A stretch of 64,000 nt of DNA from contig NZ_CP022889.1 of NCBI RefSeq assembly GCF_002269345.1, positions 682,001 through 746,000 on the forward strand, written 5' to 3'. The notes under the pieces are model-generated. The model saw only the letters and a program-made list of their open reading frames with translations. It did not search any database and was not told where the DNA came from. This DNA comes from Tsuneonella mangrovi (GTDB lineage Bacteria > Pseudomonadota > Alphaproteobacteria > Sphingomonadales > Sphingomonadaceae). Shown here one piece after another: positions 44,237 through 51,902 of the stretch. Positions within the stretch are counted from its first letter, which is position 1; every line of letters begins with the position of its first letter. A program made the translations under genes and the position numbers.

Positions 44237-44848
44237 TTAGTCGAAATCGTCGCCTTCGGTCCAGTCCTCCTCCGCTTCGGACCGGGCATAACTGCCTGTG
44301 CAAACCGCCGCAGCGACCACATGACCGTCGATTGCGGCGAAAACCTCGTCTTTTCCGGCGCCCGGCATCAGCGTGAGAGGCAAGTCGAGCGCGAACAGTT
44401 GGAACACGTAATCGTGCGCCTCATCGTCGTGCGGGGGCTGCGGCAAGAGCCATTCGGAATTGCCGAACCCGTTCTTGCCGACGCGCGGCGGAACTTCGCC
44501 TTCGAGCAGCTTTCCCTTCTGCGCAGGCAGGCCCCAGACCAGCCAGTGGACGAACGGGTCGTCGCCCACCGCATCGGGATCTTCCACTACCAGCACGAGT
44601 TCGTGCGCGCCGGGCGGCGGCGCGGTCCACTCCAGAGGCGGGGCGACGGCGTCCTCCTCGTCGGCGGTAAAGCAGGGATCGAGTTCCTCGCCATCGCGAA
44701 AAGCCGGGCTCGACAGCGTGAACCCGCCGCGCCCGAGCGTCTTCTCATCGGCCATGCGGGCAATCGCCAGCCGACCGTGCGCCGGCCGAGGTGCACCTCG
44801 GGGCGAACGCAATGCCGGCGCGAGCCACGCTGGAACCGTATCTGCCAT
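44237..44848 (-). CDS. YbhB/YbcL-type Raf kinase inhibitor-like (PEBP) protein
   Basis: 203-residue PEBP family member. The core FTLSSPAFRDGEELDPCFTADEEDAVAPPLEWTAPP and LVLVVEDPDAVGDDPFVHWLVWGLP motifs, with the anion-pocket DPDA and HW residues, are clear. Near the end it has HDYVFQLFALD. The N-terminal extension of about 40 residues is unlike E. coli YbhB and may be partly mis-started; an internal ATG at residue 32 (MADEKTLGRGG) would be an alternative start at 44755. Molecular function in bacteria is not established. Confidence 0.85.
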   Translation of the reverse strand: MADTVPAWLAPALRSPRGAPRPAHGRLAIARMADEKTLGRGGFTLSSPAFRDGEELDPCFTADEEDAVAPPLEWTAPPPGAHELVLVVEDPDAVGDDPFVHWLVWGLPAQKGKLLEGEVPPRVGKNGFGNSEWLLPQPPHDDEAHDYVFQLFALDLPLTLMPGAGKDEVFAAIDGHVVAAAVCTGSYARSEAEEDWTEGDDFD

Positions 44849-45018
44849 CCGGCCCTTCTCCCTTTCCTACGCCGCTGACCCTAGGCGCATCGCGGTCCCG
44901 CCGCGTCTAAGCAACCCCGTAAAGGCGCTTTTCGACACCATTGTGGGGCGTTTCGTCGCGCTTTTGATGCTATTTTCTTGGATTCGCGACCTTTTCGCAG
45001 GTTGGCGATGCCGTTTAC

Positions 45019-45633
45019 CTAGCCTTCGCCCCGGATGGACGGGATATCGATCACGTCGAGCGACTCGCGCAGCAGCCGCTCGGCCCGGTTCCGGGCTGCC
45101 GTATCCGGCAAGTTGAGCGAGCGCGCTAGCGCCTTGCCCATCAGCGCATCGCCCAGCGCCATCAGGACAAGGGTCAGGGTGTTTTCGTGCAGCGCCTGGA
45201 CGCCTTCGTGGGTCGCCGCTTCCCCCGGGGCGATTTCGTCGACCAGTTCGTGGATCGTCTCGACAATCGGATCGAGCGCGTCTTCGTTGCCGCTGAGCAG
45301 CATCCAGCTGGCGAGCGCGCCGGCCCCCTCCTTGTCGAACGCATCGAATGTCAGGTCGACCACTTCGCGCGGCGAACCCAACCCCGCGCGGCTTGCCTCG
45401 ACCGCTTCCTTGATGGTTGCGCAAACTGTTTGCGCGAGGTGCGCGGCGAGCGCTTTCTGAAGGCCGGAAGCCGATCCGAAGTGGTGCAGCAGGTTCGCAT
45501 GCGTGCGTCCAATGCGTCCACCGACCGCCTTGAGCGTGACCGATTGCGGCCCGGTTTCGATCAGCAGGTGGCGTGCTGCTTCGAGCGCAGCGGTGCGCGA
45601 TTCTTCAGGGCTGAGGCGCTTGCGACTTGCCAT
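45019..45633 (-). CDS. TetR/AcrR family transcriptional regulator
   Basis: 204-residue helical repressor. The N-terminal helix-turn-helix reads ARHLLIETGPQSVTLKAVGGRIGRTHANLLHHFGSASGLQKAL (residues about 20-62), a classic TetR domain, followed by a ligand-binding C-terminal domain. It is divergent from a PF10118 gene with only 29 bp between the two start codons. The next PF10118 paralog has a perfect inverted repeat overlapping its promoter that could be its operator. The ligand is not evident. Confidence 0.9.
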   Translation of the reverse strand: MASRKRLSPEESRTAALEAARHLLIETGPQSVTLKAVGGRIGRTHANLLHHFGSASGLQKALAAHLAQTVCATIKEAVEASRAGLGSPREVVDLTFDAFDKEGAGALASWMLLSGNEDALDPIVETIHELVDEIAPGEAATHEGVQALHENTLTLVLMALGDALMGKALARSLNLPDTAARNRAERLLRESLDVIDIPSIRGEG

Positions 45634-45662
45634 CGATTCACATGCTTAATAAAATCATAATC

Positions 45663-46571
45663 ATGAGCGACACCGAACATGCACGCCTAGAGCGCCCGGT
45701 CGCTGCGGGCAAGCCCGCGAATGGTCCACCCAGCGCGACTCCGGCCGAACACGAGCTGATCGTGCGCGACGAGCGGTTCTGCCGCGAGAGCCGCCCCCCG
45801 CGCTGGTGGCACTCGAACGATCCTGTGGCGACTGCATGGTACAACTCGGTCAGCGCCAGCCTTCCGCGCGGCGAAGCATTCTTCATCGACACGCTCAAGA
45901 AGTTCCGCGGCAAGATGCCGCCACACCTCGAAGCGCAAGTGAAGGCTTTCGTGCGGCAGGAAGTGAACCACACCCGCGAACACGTCGCTTTCAACCGCCT
46001 GACCGCCGCGCACGGCTACGACGTCGAGTCGATCGATCGCGGGATCTACGACATGCTGGAGATGATCGACGGACGTCCGGACGAATTCTACCTTGCGGTC
46101 AGCTTCTCGCTCGAACATTTCGCTGCCGTCATCAGCAACCGCCTGCTGTCCGATCCGCGCTATCTCGAAGGGGCTGATCCGGAGGTCGCGCACCTGTGGC
46201 GCTGGCACGCGGCAGAGGAAATCGAGCACAAGGGGCTGGTTTACGACGTGTGGCTCTATGCCACCCGCAATTGGTCGGCGTGGAAGCGTTACAAGACCCG
46301 CGCTTTGGTCGCGGCGCTCATCACCAAGAAGTATTTCGGCAACCGCATCCGCGATGCGGTCGGCCTGCTCGAGCAGGACGGGTTCGACAAGCGCATCGCG
46401 CGGCGCAAGCTCTATGCTTTCCTGTGGCTCAAGCCGGGCATGATGCGGCGGATGTTCTTCGAGTGGGCCGCGATCCTGATGCCCGGCTTCCACCCCTGGA
46501 AGCACGACAACAGGGCGCTGATCCAACGATACGAGAGCGATTATCCCGCTGCCGTGATGCCCGCAGAATAG
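45663..46571 (+). CDS. PF10118-type metal-dependent protein, ferritin-like (copy 1)
   Basis: 302-residue protein annotated generally as metal-dependent hydrolase. Metal-binding residues fall in ExxH patterns: VRQEVNHTREHVAFN (EVNH and the following REH), LEHFAAV, and WRWHAAEEIEHKGLVYD (EIEH). Such paired E-x-x-H motifs are typical of diiron carboxylate proteins with a ferritin-like four-helix bundle, so a diiron oxidase or oxygenase is as likely as a hydrolase. An N-terminal extension of about 35 residues is Pro-rich. It shares about half of its residues by eye with the next gene (46710-47588). TetR control is suggested by the divergent arrangement. Confidence 0.85.
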   Translation: MSDTEHARLERPVAAGKPANGPPSATPAEHELIVRDERFCRESRPPRWWHSNDPVATAWYNSVSASLPRGEAFFIDTLKKFRGKMPPHLEAQVKAFVRQEVNHTREHVAFNRLTAAHGYDVESIDRGIYDMLEMIDGRPDEFYLAVSFSLEHFAAVISNRLLSDPRYLEGADPEVAHLWRWHAAEEIEHKGLVYDVWLYATRNWSAWKRYKTRALVAALITKKYFGNRIRDAVGLLEQDGFDKRIARRKLYAFLWLKPGMMRRMFFEWAAILMPGFHPWKHDNRALIQRYESDYPAAVMPAE

Positions 46572-46630
46572 CCGCTACGAGGCAAATTCCTTGTTTTTTC
46601 TGAAGTCTTCGCACCTCTGCGAGGGGTAAA

Positions 46631-46645
46631 TTGTGCGTCGCACAA
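46631..46645. promoter_or_regulatory. perfect 15-bp palindrome TTGTGCG-T-CGCACAA
   Basis: TTGTGCG (46631-46637), central T, and CGCACAA (46639-46645) are perfectly symmetric. A 1-nt centre is unfit for an RNA hairpin, so this looks like a dimeric protein's DNA operator. It is 8 bp upstream of the likely -35 element of the second PF10118 gene. Confidence 0.5.
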
Positions 46646-46652
46646 TCCACTA

Positions 46653-46683
46653 TTGACACTTGTGTAAGTTATTTATACTTACA
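46653..46683 (+). promoter_or_regulatory. promoter with embedded inverted repeat upstream of PF10118 copy 2
   Basis: TTGACA at 46653-46658 is a consensus -35 element; TACTTA at 46676-46681 (17-bp spacing) or TATACT at 46674-46679 would be the -10. TGTAAGT (46663-46669) and ACTTACA (46677-46683) form a perfect 7-bp inverted repeat with a 7-nt spacer, lying across the spacer and -10. A repressor bound there would block RNA polymerase, and the TetR protein nearby is the obvious candidate. Confidence 0.6.
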
Positions 46684-46709
46684 TTCATGTCAGTAATTGG
46701 AGCTCCGCC

Positions 46710-47588
46710 ATGAATGCGCCTGTCACCTTCGACGACGTGAAATCGGTTACCCCTACCCCTGAAGACCTTACCATCACCGTTCGCGACCGCCGGTTTGCGC
46801 GCGGCGCACAGCCGCGCCACTGGTGGCTCAATGACGATCCGGTCGCAACGGCCTGGTTCAACGCCCTGTCCGCCACATTCCCGCGCGGCGAAGCGTTCTT
46901 CATCGAAGCGGTCAAGGCGCACCGTGACGGCGCCGATCCCAAGCTCGAGGCAGAAATCCGCGCGTTCGTCCGCCAGGAAATAAACCACACCCGCGAACAT
47001 ATCGTGTTCAACAAGCTCGCCGAAGCGAGCGGCTATGACGTCGCCTTCATCGACAAGCGGGTCGAGGAAATGCTCGCACTGACCAAGGACCGCCCGGTGA
47101 TCCTCAACCTCGCGGCAACGATGGCGCTCGAGCACTTTACCGCGATGCTGGGTCACGAACTGCTGGCCGATCCGCGCCACCTCGAAGGTGCGGAAGGCGA
47201 TTTCGGCGACCTGTGGCGCTGGCATTCGGCGGAAGAGATCGAACACAAGGGCGTTTCCTACGACACCTGGCTGCACGCGACCCGCGACTGGAGCCGTTGG
47301 AAGCGCTGGAAGGTGAAGAGCCTGATGATGCTCGTCGTCACCCGTCGGTTCATCCACCACCGGGTGCAGGACACCGCCGCGCTGCTCGCGCAGGATGGTC
47401 TCACAGGGTGGAAGTGGAAGGCGAAAATCTGGGCCTACCTGCTGGTCAAGCCCGGCTTCCTGCGCAAGATCACCGGCCAGTGGCTCGCCTACTTCCTGCC
47501 CGGCTTCCACCCGTGGAACCATGACGATCGCGCGTTGATCGCGCAGTACGCCGACGGCGAGTTTCCCGACGCGGTGCTCGCAGCCTGA
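46710..47588 (+). CDS. PF10118-type metal-dependent protein, ferritin-like (copy 2)
   Basis: 292-residue paralog of the gene at 45663-46571. The same metal-binding blocks are present: VRQEINHTREHIVFN, LEHFTAMLGHELL and WRWHSAEEIEHKGVSYDTW; the C-terminal YFLPGFHPWNHDDRALI is shared as well. GGAG precedes the ATG at 46710. It has its own promoter and possible operator, in contrast to copy 1, suggesting the paralogs are controlled separately or with different strength. Substrate is unknown. Confidence 0.87.
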   Translation: MNAPVTFDDVKSVTPTPEDLTITVRDRRFARGAQPRHWWLNDDPVATAWFNALSATFPRGEAFFIEAVKAHRDGADPKLEAEIRAFVRQEINHTREHIVFNKLAEASGYDVAFIDKRVEEMLALTKDRPVILNLAATMALEHFTAMLGHELLADPRHLEGAEGDFGDLWRWHSAEEIEHKGVSYDTWLHATRDWSRWKRWKVKSLMMLVVTRRFIHHRVQDTAALLAQDGLTGWKWKAKIWAYLLVKPGFLRKITGQWLAYFLPGFHPWNHDDRALIAQYADGEFPDAVLAA

Positions 47589-47611
47589 TTCGGCCCGAAA
47601 TCGAGTGACGG

Positions 47612-48157
47612 CTACGCCGCACGCATTTGCGGCGCACCGTCCTCGTCCTGCTCTGCCTCGCGCACCAGCTCCACCGCCGGGGCATCGCCGCCACGGCCGA
47701 GTGAGACGTGCGGACGCACGATTCCGGTCGGACGGAAGCCCGCCTTGCGCAGCACCCTGCCCGACGCAGGGTTGTCGACGAAATGGCTTGCTATCAGCCG
47801 CTTATGGCCGATAGCTGAGGCAATGTCGCACACCGCCCGAGCCGCCTCGGTAGCGAGACCACGGCCCCACCACGGGCGCGCCAGCCAATAGCCGAGCTCG
47901 GTCTCGCCGTCGCGATCGTGGATCCCGATGCACCCGATCGGCTGCGCTCGATTGGCGTCAGGCAACACCATCAGGAACGTAGGATAGTACGGATCGTGCT
48001 CGCGCGAGACGAACGCGCGGGCATGGTCGGGCTCATATGGCCATGGGGCACGCGCGAGGTTCTTCACTACCCCTTCGTCGGCAATGCCGGCGAACACGGC
48101 CTGCCAGTCCTCGGGCCAGGCAGGGCGCAGGAACAGGCGCTCGCTGCGATGGAACAT
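47612..48157 (-). CDS. GNAT family N-acetyltransferase (RimJ/RimL-like)
   Basis: 181-residue acetyltransferase. It opens with LFLRPAWPEDWQAVFAGI, and the acetyl-CoA binding region reads ETELGYWLARPWWGRGLATEAARAVCDIA, with the Q/R-x-x-G-x-A/G pattern as RGLA. SDNP-like and VRKAGFRPTGIVRPH complete the RimL-type fold. AGAGTGAGAG precedes the ATG. Substrates may be N-terminal amines of a protein or a small molecule; nothing nearby tells which. A 200-bp gap follows to rpmA with a strong hairpin in it. Confidence 0.87.
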   Translation of the reverse strand: MFHRSERLFLRPAWPEDWQAVFAGIADEGVVKNLARAPWPYEPDHARAFVSREHDPYYPTFLMVLPDANRAQPIGCIGIHDRDGETELGYWLARPWWGRGLATEAARAVCDIASAIGHKRLIASHFVDNPASGRVLRKAGFRPTGIVRPHVSLGRGGDAPAVELVREAEQDEDGAPQMRAA

Positions 48158-48258
48158 CTCTCACTCTCCTCGGCTCCATGCGTTGGCCCGATAAGGCTGG
48201 CGCATGACAACGGCGTTGCGGCGAACCGGAATTCGCCGGGTTGTGAGGGAGATACGAC

Positions 48259-48291
48259 AAGAGGGAGACGGGTTGGCCCCATCTCCCTCTT
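48259..48291. terminator. 10-bp stem-loop downstream of rpmA
   Basis: AAGAGGGAGA (48259-48268) and TCTCCCTCTT (48282-48291) pair perfectly around a 13-nt loop, in the gap between rpmA and the GNAT gene. There is no clear T-tract; it may end rplU-rpmA transcription with Rho or protect the 3' end. Confidence 0.5.
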
Positions 48292-48357
48292 CGTGCCGGT
48301 TTTCGAGTCCCGGCGGGGGGCCATCCCGTGGACGGCCCCTTTATCGGTCCGTCCGGT

Positions 48358-48627
48358 TTACTCGGCGGCTTGGGCCTGCATGTCGACCGAAACGTATTTG
48401 CGGCCGAGCTTGCCCTTGTGGAATCGCACGCGGCCCTCGGTGAGGGCGAACAGCGTGTGATCCTTGCCCATCCCGACGTTGGCGCCCGGATAGAACTTGG
48501 TCCCGCGCTGGCGCACGATAATGTTGCCCGGAATCACTTCCTGGCTGCCGAACTTCTTGACCCCGAGGCGACGGCCAACGGAATCGCGACCGTTACGCGA
48601 CGAACCGCCTGCTTTCTTGTGTGCCAT
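48358..48627 (-). CDS. rpmA: 50S ribosomal protein L27
   Basis: 89-residue basic ribosomal protein beginning [16 protein letters not shown], whose N-terminal tail reaches the peptidyl transferase centre. [27 protein letters not shown] and [15 protein letters not shown] are family-typical. The N-terminus has no cleavable extension as in Firmicutes. It lies 15 bp after rplU in the usual order. Confidence 0.97.
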   Translation of the reverse strand: MAHKKAGGSSRNGRDSVGRRLGVKKFGSQEVIPGNIIVRQRGTKFYPGANVGMGKDHTLFALTEGRVRFHKGKLGRKYVSVDMQAQAAE

Positions 48628-48642
48628 TGTCTCGTGCCTTCC

Positions 48643-49137
48643 TTACTTGTCTTCGGTCTTCTTGGCGGCCGGCTTCTTGGCCGGGGCCTTCTTCGCCGGA
48701 GCCTTTTCGGCAGCAGCAGCCTTCGGGGCAGCAGCCTTCTTGGCCGGAGCCTTCTTCGGAGCAGCAGCCTTGGCAGGCGCTTCTTCCTTCGGAGCTTCGG
48801 CCTTCTTCGCCGGAGCCGCCTTCTTCGCGGCGGCCTTGCCCTCACCCACGTCGGTGATGCGCAGCAGGGTCATCTGCTGGCGGTGGCCAGCCTTGCGGCG
48901 ATAATTGTGGCGGCGCCGCTTCTTGAACACGACGACCTTCTCGCTCTTGGCCTGAGCGATGATTTCGGCCGACACGACAACCTTGCCGGCATCGGCCAGC
49001 TTGTCGCCTTCGCCGGCGAGCAGGACGTCGCCCAGCGTAACGGTGTCGCCGGCATCGCCTGCCAGCTTCTCAACCGCGATCTTGTCTCCGGCGGCAACCC
49101 GGTATTGCTTGCCGCCCGTGCGCACTACAGCGAACAT
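48643..49137 (-). CDS. rplU: 50S ribosomal protein L21 with Ala/Lys-rich tail
   Basis: 164 residues: the L21 core ([25 protein letters not shown] ... [26 protein letters not shown]) occupies about the first 104, as in E. coli L21. The remaining 60 are a repetitive Ala/Lys/Pro extension made of AKKAP-type repeats, ending AAKKTEDK. The tail resembles histone H1-like sequence and probably reaches RNA or solvent. Its presence does not alter the core. The start at 49137 follows GAGAGAAAA. Confidence 0.95.
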   Translation of the reverse strand: MFAVVRTGGKQYRVAAGDKIAVEKLAGDAGDTVTLGDVLLAGEGDKLADAGKVVVSAEIIAQAKSEKVVVFKKRRRHNYRRKAGHRQQMTLLRITDVGEGKAAAKKAAPAKKAEAPKEEAPAKAAAPKKAPAKKAAAPKAAAAEKAPAKKAPAKKPAAKKTEDK

Positions 49138-49228
49138 GGTGGTTTTCTCTCAATCTCGTGTGGTCCGCCCCCTAGGGAGCGACGCATCCGGCCACCCGCC
49201 GATTGGCAGGTGCTCGGAAAGATGGGTG

Positions 49229-49257
49229 CCGTTAGGGGAAAGGGTGCGCCAAGTCAA
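49229..49257 (-). promoter_or_regulatory. rplU-rpmA promoter
   Basis: On the reverse strand TTGACT (49257-49252) and TAACGG (49234-49229) are 17 bp apart, a strong match to a sphingomonad housekeeping promoter. It would give about an 85-nt leader before rplU. Confidence 0.55.
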
Positions 49258-49309
49258 CGCCGTCCGGGGCGGAATTGCGCCAATGCTGGATTGGCGTGTC
49301 GCGCGTGCT

Positions 49310-49840
49310 ATGGGCCGACGAGTGAAGTCAATAACGCGCCTCCTCGCCCTTGCCCCACTGGCACTCGTTGCGGCCTGCGCGACGCCGTCGAACTATCCCT
49401 CGCTAGCGATCCGCCCAGGCGAGCGGGTGCAAGGTACCTTCCAGCCCGATGTAGCACCAAGCGATTCGCCGAGTCTGGCACCTGTTCCAGACGCTCCTTC
49501 TGCAGCAGACCAGCAGGCGAAGATTGCAGCGCTCGTCACACTCGCCCAGAACAGGCACGCGCAATTCGAAAGCGCGGTCCCGGCGGCAGTCCAACTCGTC
49601 GCCGCCGCCGGGGAAACGGGCAGCGACAGCTGGGCCACCGCGCAAATCGCGCTAGCCGACCTCGACGCGAAGCGCAGCCTTGTCGCAGTCCCGCTGGCAG
49701 ACGTCGACGCGATGTATGTCGACGATACGCTGGCGGCGGCCCATCGGCATGATGCCGACGCAGCGCGCGGTACGATCCTGGACCTGCTCCGTCAGGAAGA
49801 CTCGGTGCTGGCGGGCTTGCGGGCTAGATTGCCCGGGTGA
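49310..49840 (+). CDS. putative lipoprotein of unknown function
   Basis: 176-residue protein with a basic signal region (MGRRVKSITRLLALAPLALVAAC) ending in a VAAC lipobox. The mature part starts ATPSNYPSLAIRPGERVQGTF, then a Pro/Ala-rich linker and a helical region (QQAKIAALVTLAQNRHAQFESAVPAAVQLVAAAG, ALADLDAKRSLVAVPLADVDAMYVDDTLAAA). It lacks cysteines after the acylated one. An in-frame ATG at 49283 is an alternative start. I do not recognise a family; it sits alone and convergent with moaE, 4 bp apart. Confidence 0.75.
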   Translation: MGRRVKSITRLLALAPLALVAACATPSNYPSLAIRPGERVQGTFQPDVAPSDSPSLAPVPDAPSAADQQAKIAALVTLAQNRHAQFESAVPAAVQLVAAAGETGSDSWATAQIALADLDAKRSLVAVPLADVDAMYVDDTLAAAHRHDADAARGTILDLLRQEDSVLAGLRARLPG

Positions 49841-49844
49841 CAGG

Positions 49845-50306
49845 TCAATCGGTCCACCGCGCCCGGTCCGCGTAGTCCGCATCGCGCGGCTCGATCCAAT
49901 GCCACCCGTCGGCGCGCTTCTCGCGCTTCCAGAACCATGCGGCGGATTTCAGGTGGTCCATCAGGAAGTCGACTGCCTCGATCGCATCGCGGCGGTGTTT
50001 GGAGGCGGCGGCGACCAGCACGATCGGATCGCCGAGCACCATCTGCCCAACCCGGTGCCACGCCAGCACGCCATCGAGCGGCCAGCGTTCAAGTGCAACG
50101 CCGACCAGCCGCTCCATTTCAGGCAAGGTAAGCGGCTCGTAGTGGCTGAGTTCGAGCGCCTCGACGGCTTCATCCGGACGGACTTGCCCGGAGAAGCTGG
50201 CAATCCCTCCGCTGGCAGTGTGGACCGCCGAGAATGCCGCGAGGGCTGCGCTGGGCTCCAATCCGGCGTCGAGCAGCCGCACATCGGCAGGCACCGCGAT
50301 TTGCAT
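49845..50306 (-). CDS. moaE: molybdopterin synthase catalytic subunit
   Basis: 153-residue subunit that transfers sulfur from MoaD thiocarboxylate to precursor Z. The catalytic lysine area reads FWKREKRADGWHWIE, the arginine/lysine clamp KHRRDAIEAVDFLMDHLKS; GIASFSGQVR is the conserved strand. It begins 1 nt after moaD and is the last gene of moaA-moaD-moaE. Confidence 0.95.
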   Translation of the reverse strand: MQIAVPADVRLLDAGLEPSAALAAFSAVHTASGGIASFSGQVRPDEAVEALELSHYEPLTLPEMERLVGVALERWPLDGVLAWHRVGQMVLGDPIVLVAAASKHRRDAIEAVDFLMDHLKSAAWFWKREKRADGWHWIEPRDADYADRARWTD

Positions 50307-50307
50307 C

Positions 50308-50550
50308 TTAGCCGCCGCTGACAGGCGGCAGGAGCGCCACTTCATCGCCGTCTTGCGCGGCAAGTGCGGTCTTGTCGGCAAGCACCTTGCCGCCACAGGC
50401 GACGTTGACCCGTTCGAGCTGTAACTGCTCAGCGACTGCTTCGGGAACAGCGGCCAGCAACCCGCTCCAGCTCAGCGGAGCGGCCATCTCGGTTTCGGAC
50501 ATTCCGGCCAGATCGCGCAAGGGGCCGAGGAAAAGCACCTTCACCGCCAC
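50308..50550 (-). CDS. moaD: molybdopterin synthase sulfur carrier subunit
   Basis: 80-residue ubiquitin-like protein that ends in the required Gly-Gly (PPVSGG), thiocarboxylated in the working enzyme. The GTG at 50550 follows GGAGG at the end of moaA by about 8 nt; a second GTG at 50544 is possible. The longer open frame to 50619 overlaps moaA and is rejected. Confidence 0.9.
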   Translation of the reverse strand: MAVKVLFLGPLRDLAGMSETEMAAPLSWSGLLAAVPEAVAEQLQLERVNVACGGKVLADKTALAAQDGDEVALLPPVSGG

Positions 50551-50554
50551 TCGA

Positions 50555-51544
50555 TCAGCCTCCGGTGACGGACATGTGGCGCGGCTGAGCCGGATCGGCA
50601 CCGCGCTCCGAGATCGCAAAGTGGTGCCGCTCGGGCTTGATCAGCATCGCTTCGTCGAGCGCAGTCGCCAGCGCCGCGTCGGGGTCGCCAGAGCGCATCG
50701 CAGCACGCAGATCGACCCGCTCCCCGCCGCCGAGGCAGGGATAGAGCTGCCCGGTCGTCGTCACGCGAATGCGGTTGCATCCGGCGCAGAAGTTGTTGGT
50801 CAGCGGCGTGATCAGACCCAGCCGACCGCCGGTCTCCGCTACGTCGAAATACCGTGCCGGGCCTCCCGTGCGGTAGTCGGTCGGGCTGAGCGTCCAGCGC
50901 TCTTCCAGCGCGTCCTGAACTGCAGGCAATGGCAGGTAATGGTCGACCCGGTCGCCCTCGATCTCGCCCAGCGGCATGACTTCGATCAGCGTGACGTCGT
51001 GCCCTTCGCCATGCGCCCACTCGATCAGGTCCGGCAGCTCGTGCTCGTTGATCCCCTTGAGCGCGACCGCGTTGATCTTGACCGCGAGCCCCGCTGCCTT
51101 CGCCGCCGCGATCCCGGCGAGTACGTGCGGCAGACGGTCGCGGCGGGAGAGCATCGCGAATTTCTCTCGGTCGAGCGTGTCGAGCGAGACGTTGATCCGC
51201 CGCACTCCGGCCCCGGCAAGCGCCACCGCGTGCTGCGCCAACTGGGTGCCGTTGGTGGTCAGCGTCAGCTCGTCGAGACCGTCGCCCAGCTTGCGCCCCA
51301 GCGCCTGGATCAGCTCGATCACGTCGCGCCTCACCAACGGTTCGCCCCCGGTGATGCGAATCTTGCGAATCCCGCGATCGATGAACCCCAGCGCCAGCCC
51401 GTGCAGCTCTTCGAGGCTCAACACCTCACGCTTTGGGAGGAACTTCATAGCCTCGGGCATGCAGTAGCTGCAGCGCAAGTCGCACCGGTCGGTAACCGAG
51501 AGGCGCAGGTAGGTTATCTGGCGCTGGAACTGGTCGACGAGCAT
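50555..51544 (-). CDS. moaA: GTP 3',8-cyclase (radical SAM)
   Basis: 329-residue radical SAM enzyme making the first molybdenum cofactor precursor. The SAM [4Fe-4S] cluster motif is DRCDLRCSYC, the second cluster is C-terminal in NNFCAGCNRIRVTTTGQLYPCL, and ITGGEPL is the SAM-binding GGE. Its stop is 4 nt from the moaD start, with the moaD Shine-Dalgarno inside the last moaA codons. The start at 51544 is the family one; upstream in-frame sequence to 51733 covers the preceding gene antisense-free in another frame. Confidence 0.96.
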   Translation of the reverse strand: MLVDQFQRQITYLRLSVTDRCDLRCSYCMPEAMKFLPKREVLSLEELHGLALGFIDRGIRKIRITGGEPLVRRDVIELIQALGRKLGDGLDELTLTTNGTQLAQHAVALAGAGVRRINVSLDTLDREKFAMLSRRDRLPHVLAGIAAAKAAGLAVKINAVALKGINEHELPDLIEWAHGEGHDVTLIEVMPLGEIEGDRVDHYLPLPAVQDALEERWTLSPTDYRTGGPARYFDVAETGGRLGLITPLTNNFCAGCNRIRVTTTGQLYPCLGGGERVDLRAAMRSGDPDAALATALDEAMLIKPERHHFAISERGADPAQPRHMSVTGG

Positions 51545-51548
51545 CGCG

Positions 51549-51902
51549 CTACCCTGCCGCAATTCCGCCTGCGTGGCTATCACCCTTACTGATAAGCGGC
51601 AGGTACTGGCCAGTGACGCCCGGCGCACGGTCGAGATAGGCGAGCGCTTCGGCAAGCGCTTCACCGCTGCCTCCCGCCACGAGATTGACGCGTTTGGGAG
51701 CGGCCTTGCGTGCAAGATCACGAACCGCCGCAAGGCGCCAGTCGCGATGATCGTAAGCCGCAGGCGGCATCACGATTACCAGCCCGTCTTCCGCATTGGC
51801 GATTGCGGCCAGCACGCGAGGGAGCCATTCGGCATGAAAGCGGGATGCGGCAGCCAGCGCGCCCTCGGGAAGGGTATCGATCCGCAGTACCGCCTGCGGC
51901 AT
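51549..51902 (-). CDS. small Rossmann-like hypothetical protein between folB and moaA
   Basis: 117-residue protein with the alternating strand-helix look of half a Rossmann fold: MPQAVLRIDTLPEGALAAASRFHAEWL, LVIVMPPAAYDHRDWRLAAVRDLARKAAPKRVNLVAGG, then GEALAEALAYLDRAPGVTGQYLPL. It shares one base (TGATG) with the FolB-like gene and stops 4 nt before moaA, so it is part of this operon. No family is recognised with certainty; some sphingomonad genomes carry an SDR-like remnant here. Function is unknown. Confidence 0.7.
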   Translation of the reverse strand: MPQAVLRIDTLPEGALAAASRFHAEWLPRVLAAIANAEDGLVIVMPPAAYDHRDWRLAAVRDLARKAAPKRVNLVAGGSGEALAEALAYLDRAPGVTGQYLPLISKGDSHAGGIAAG

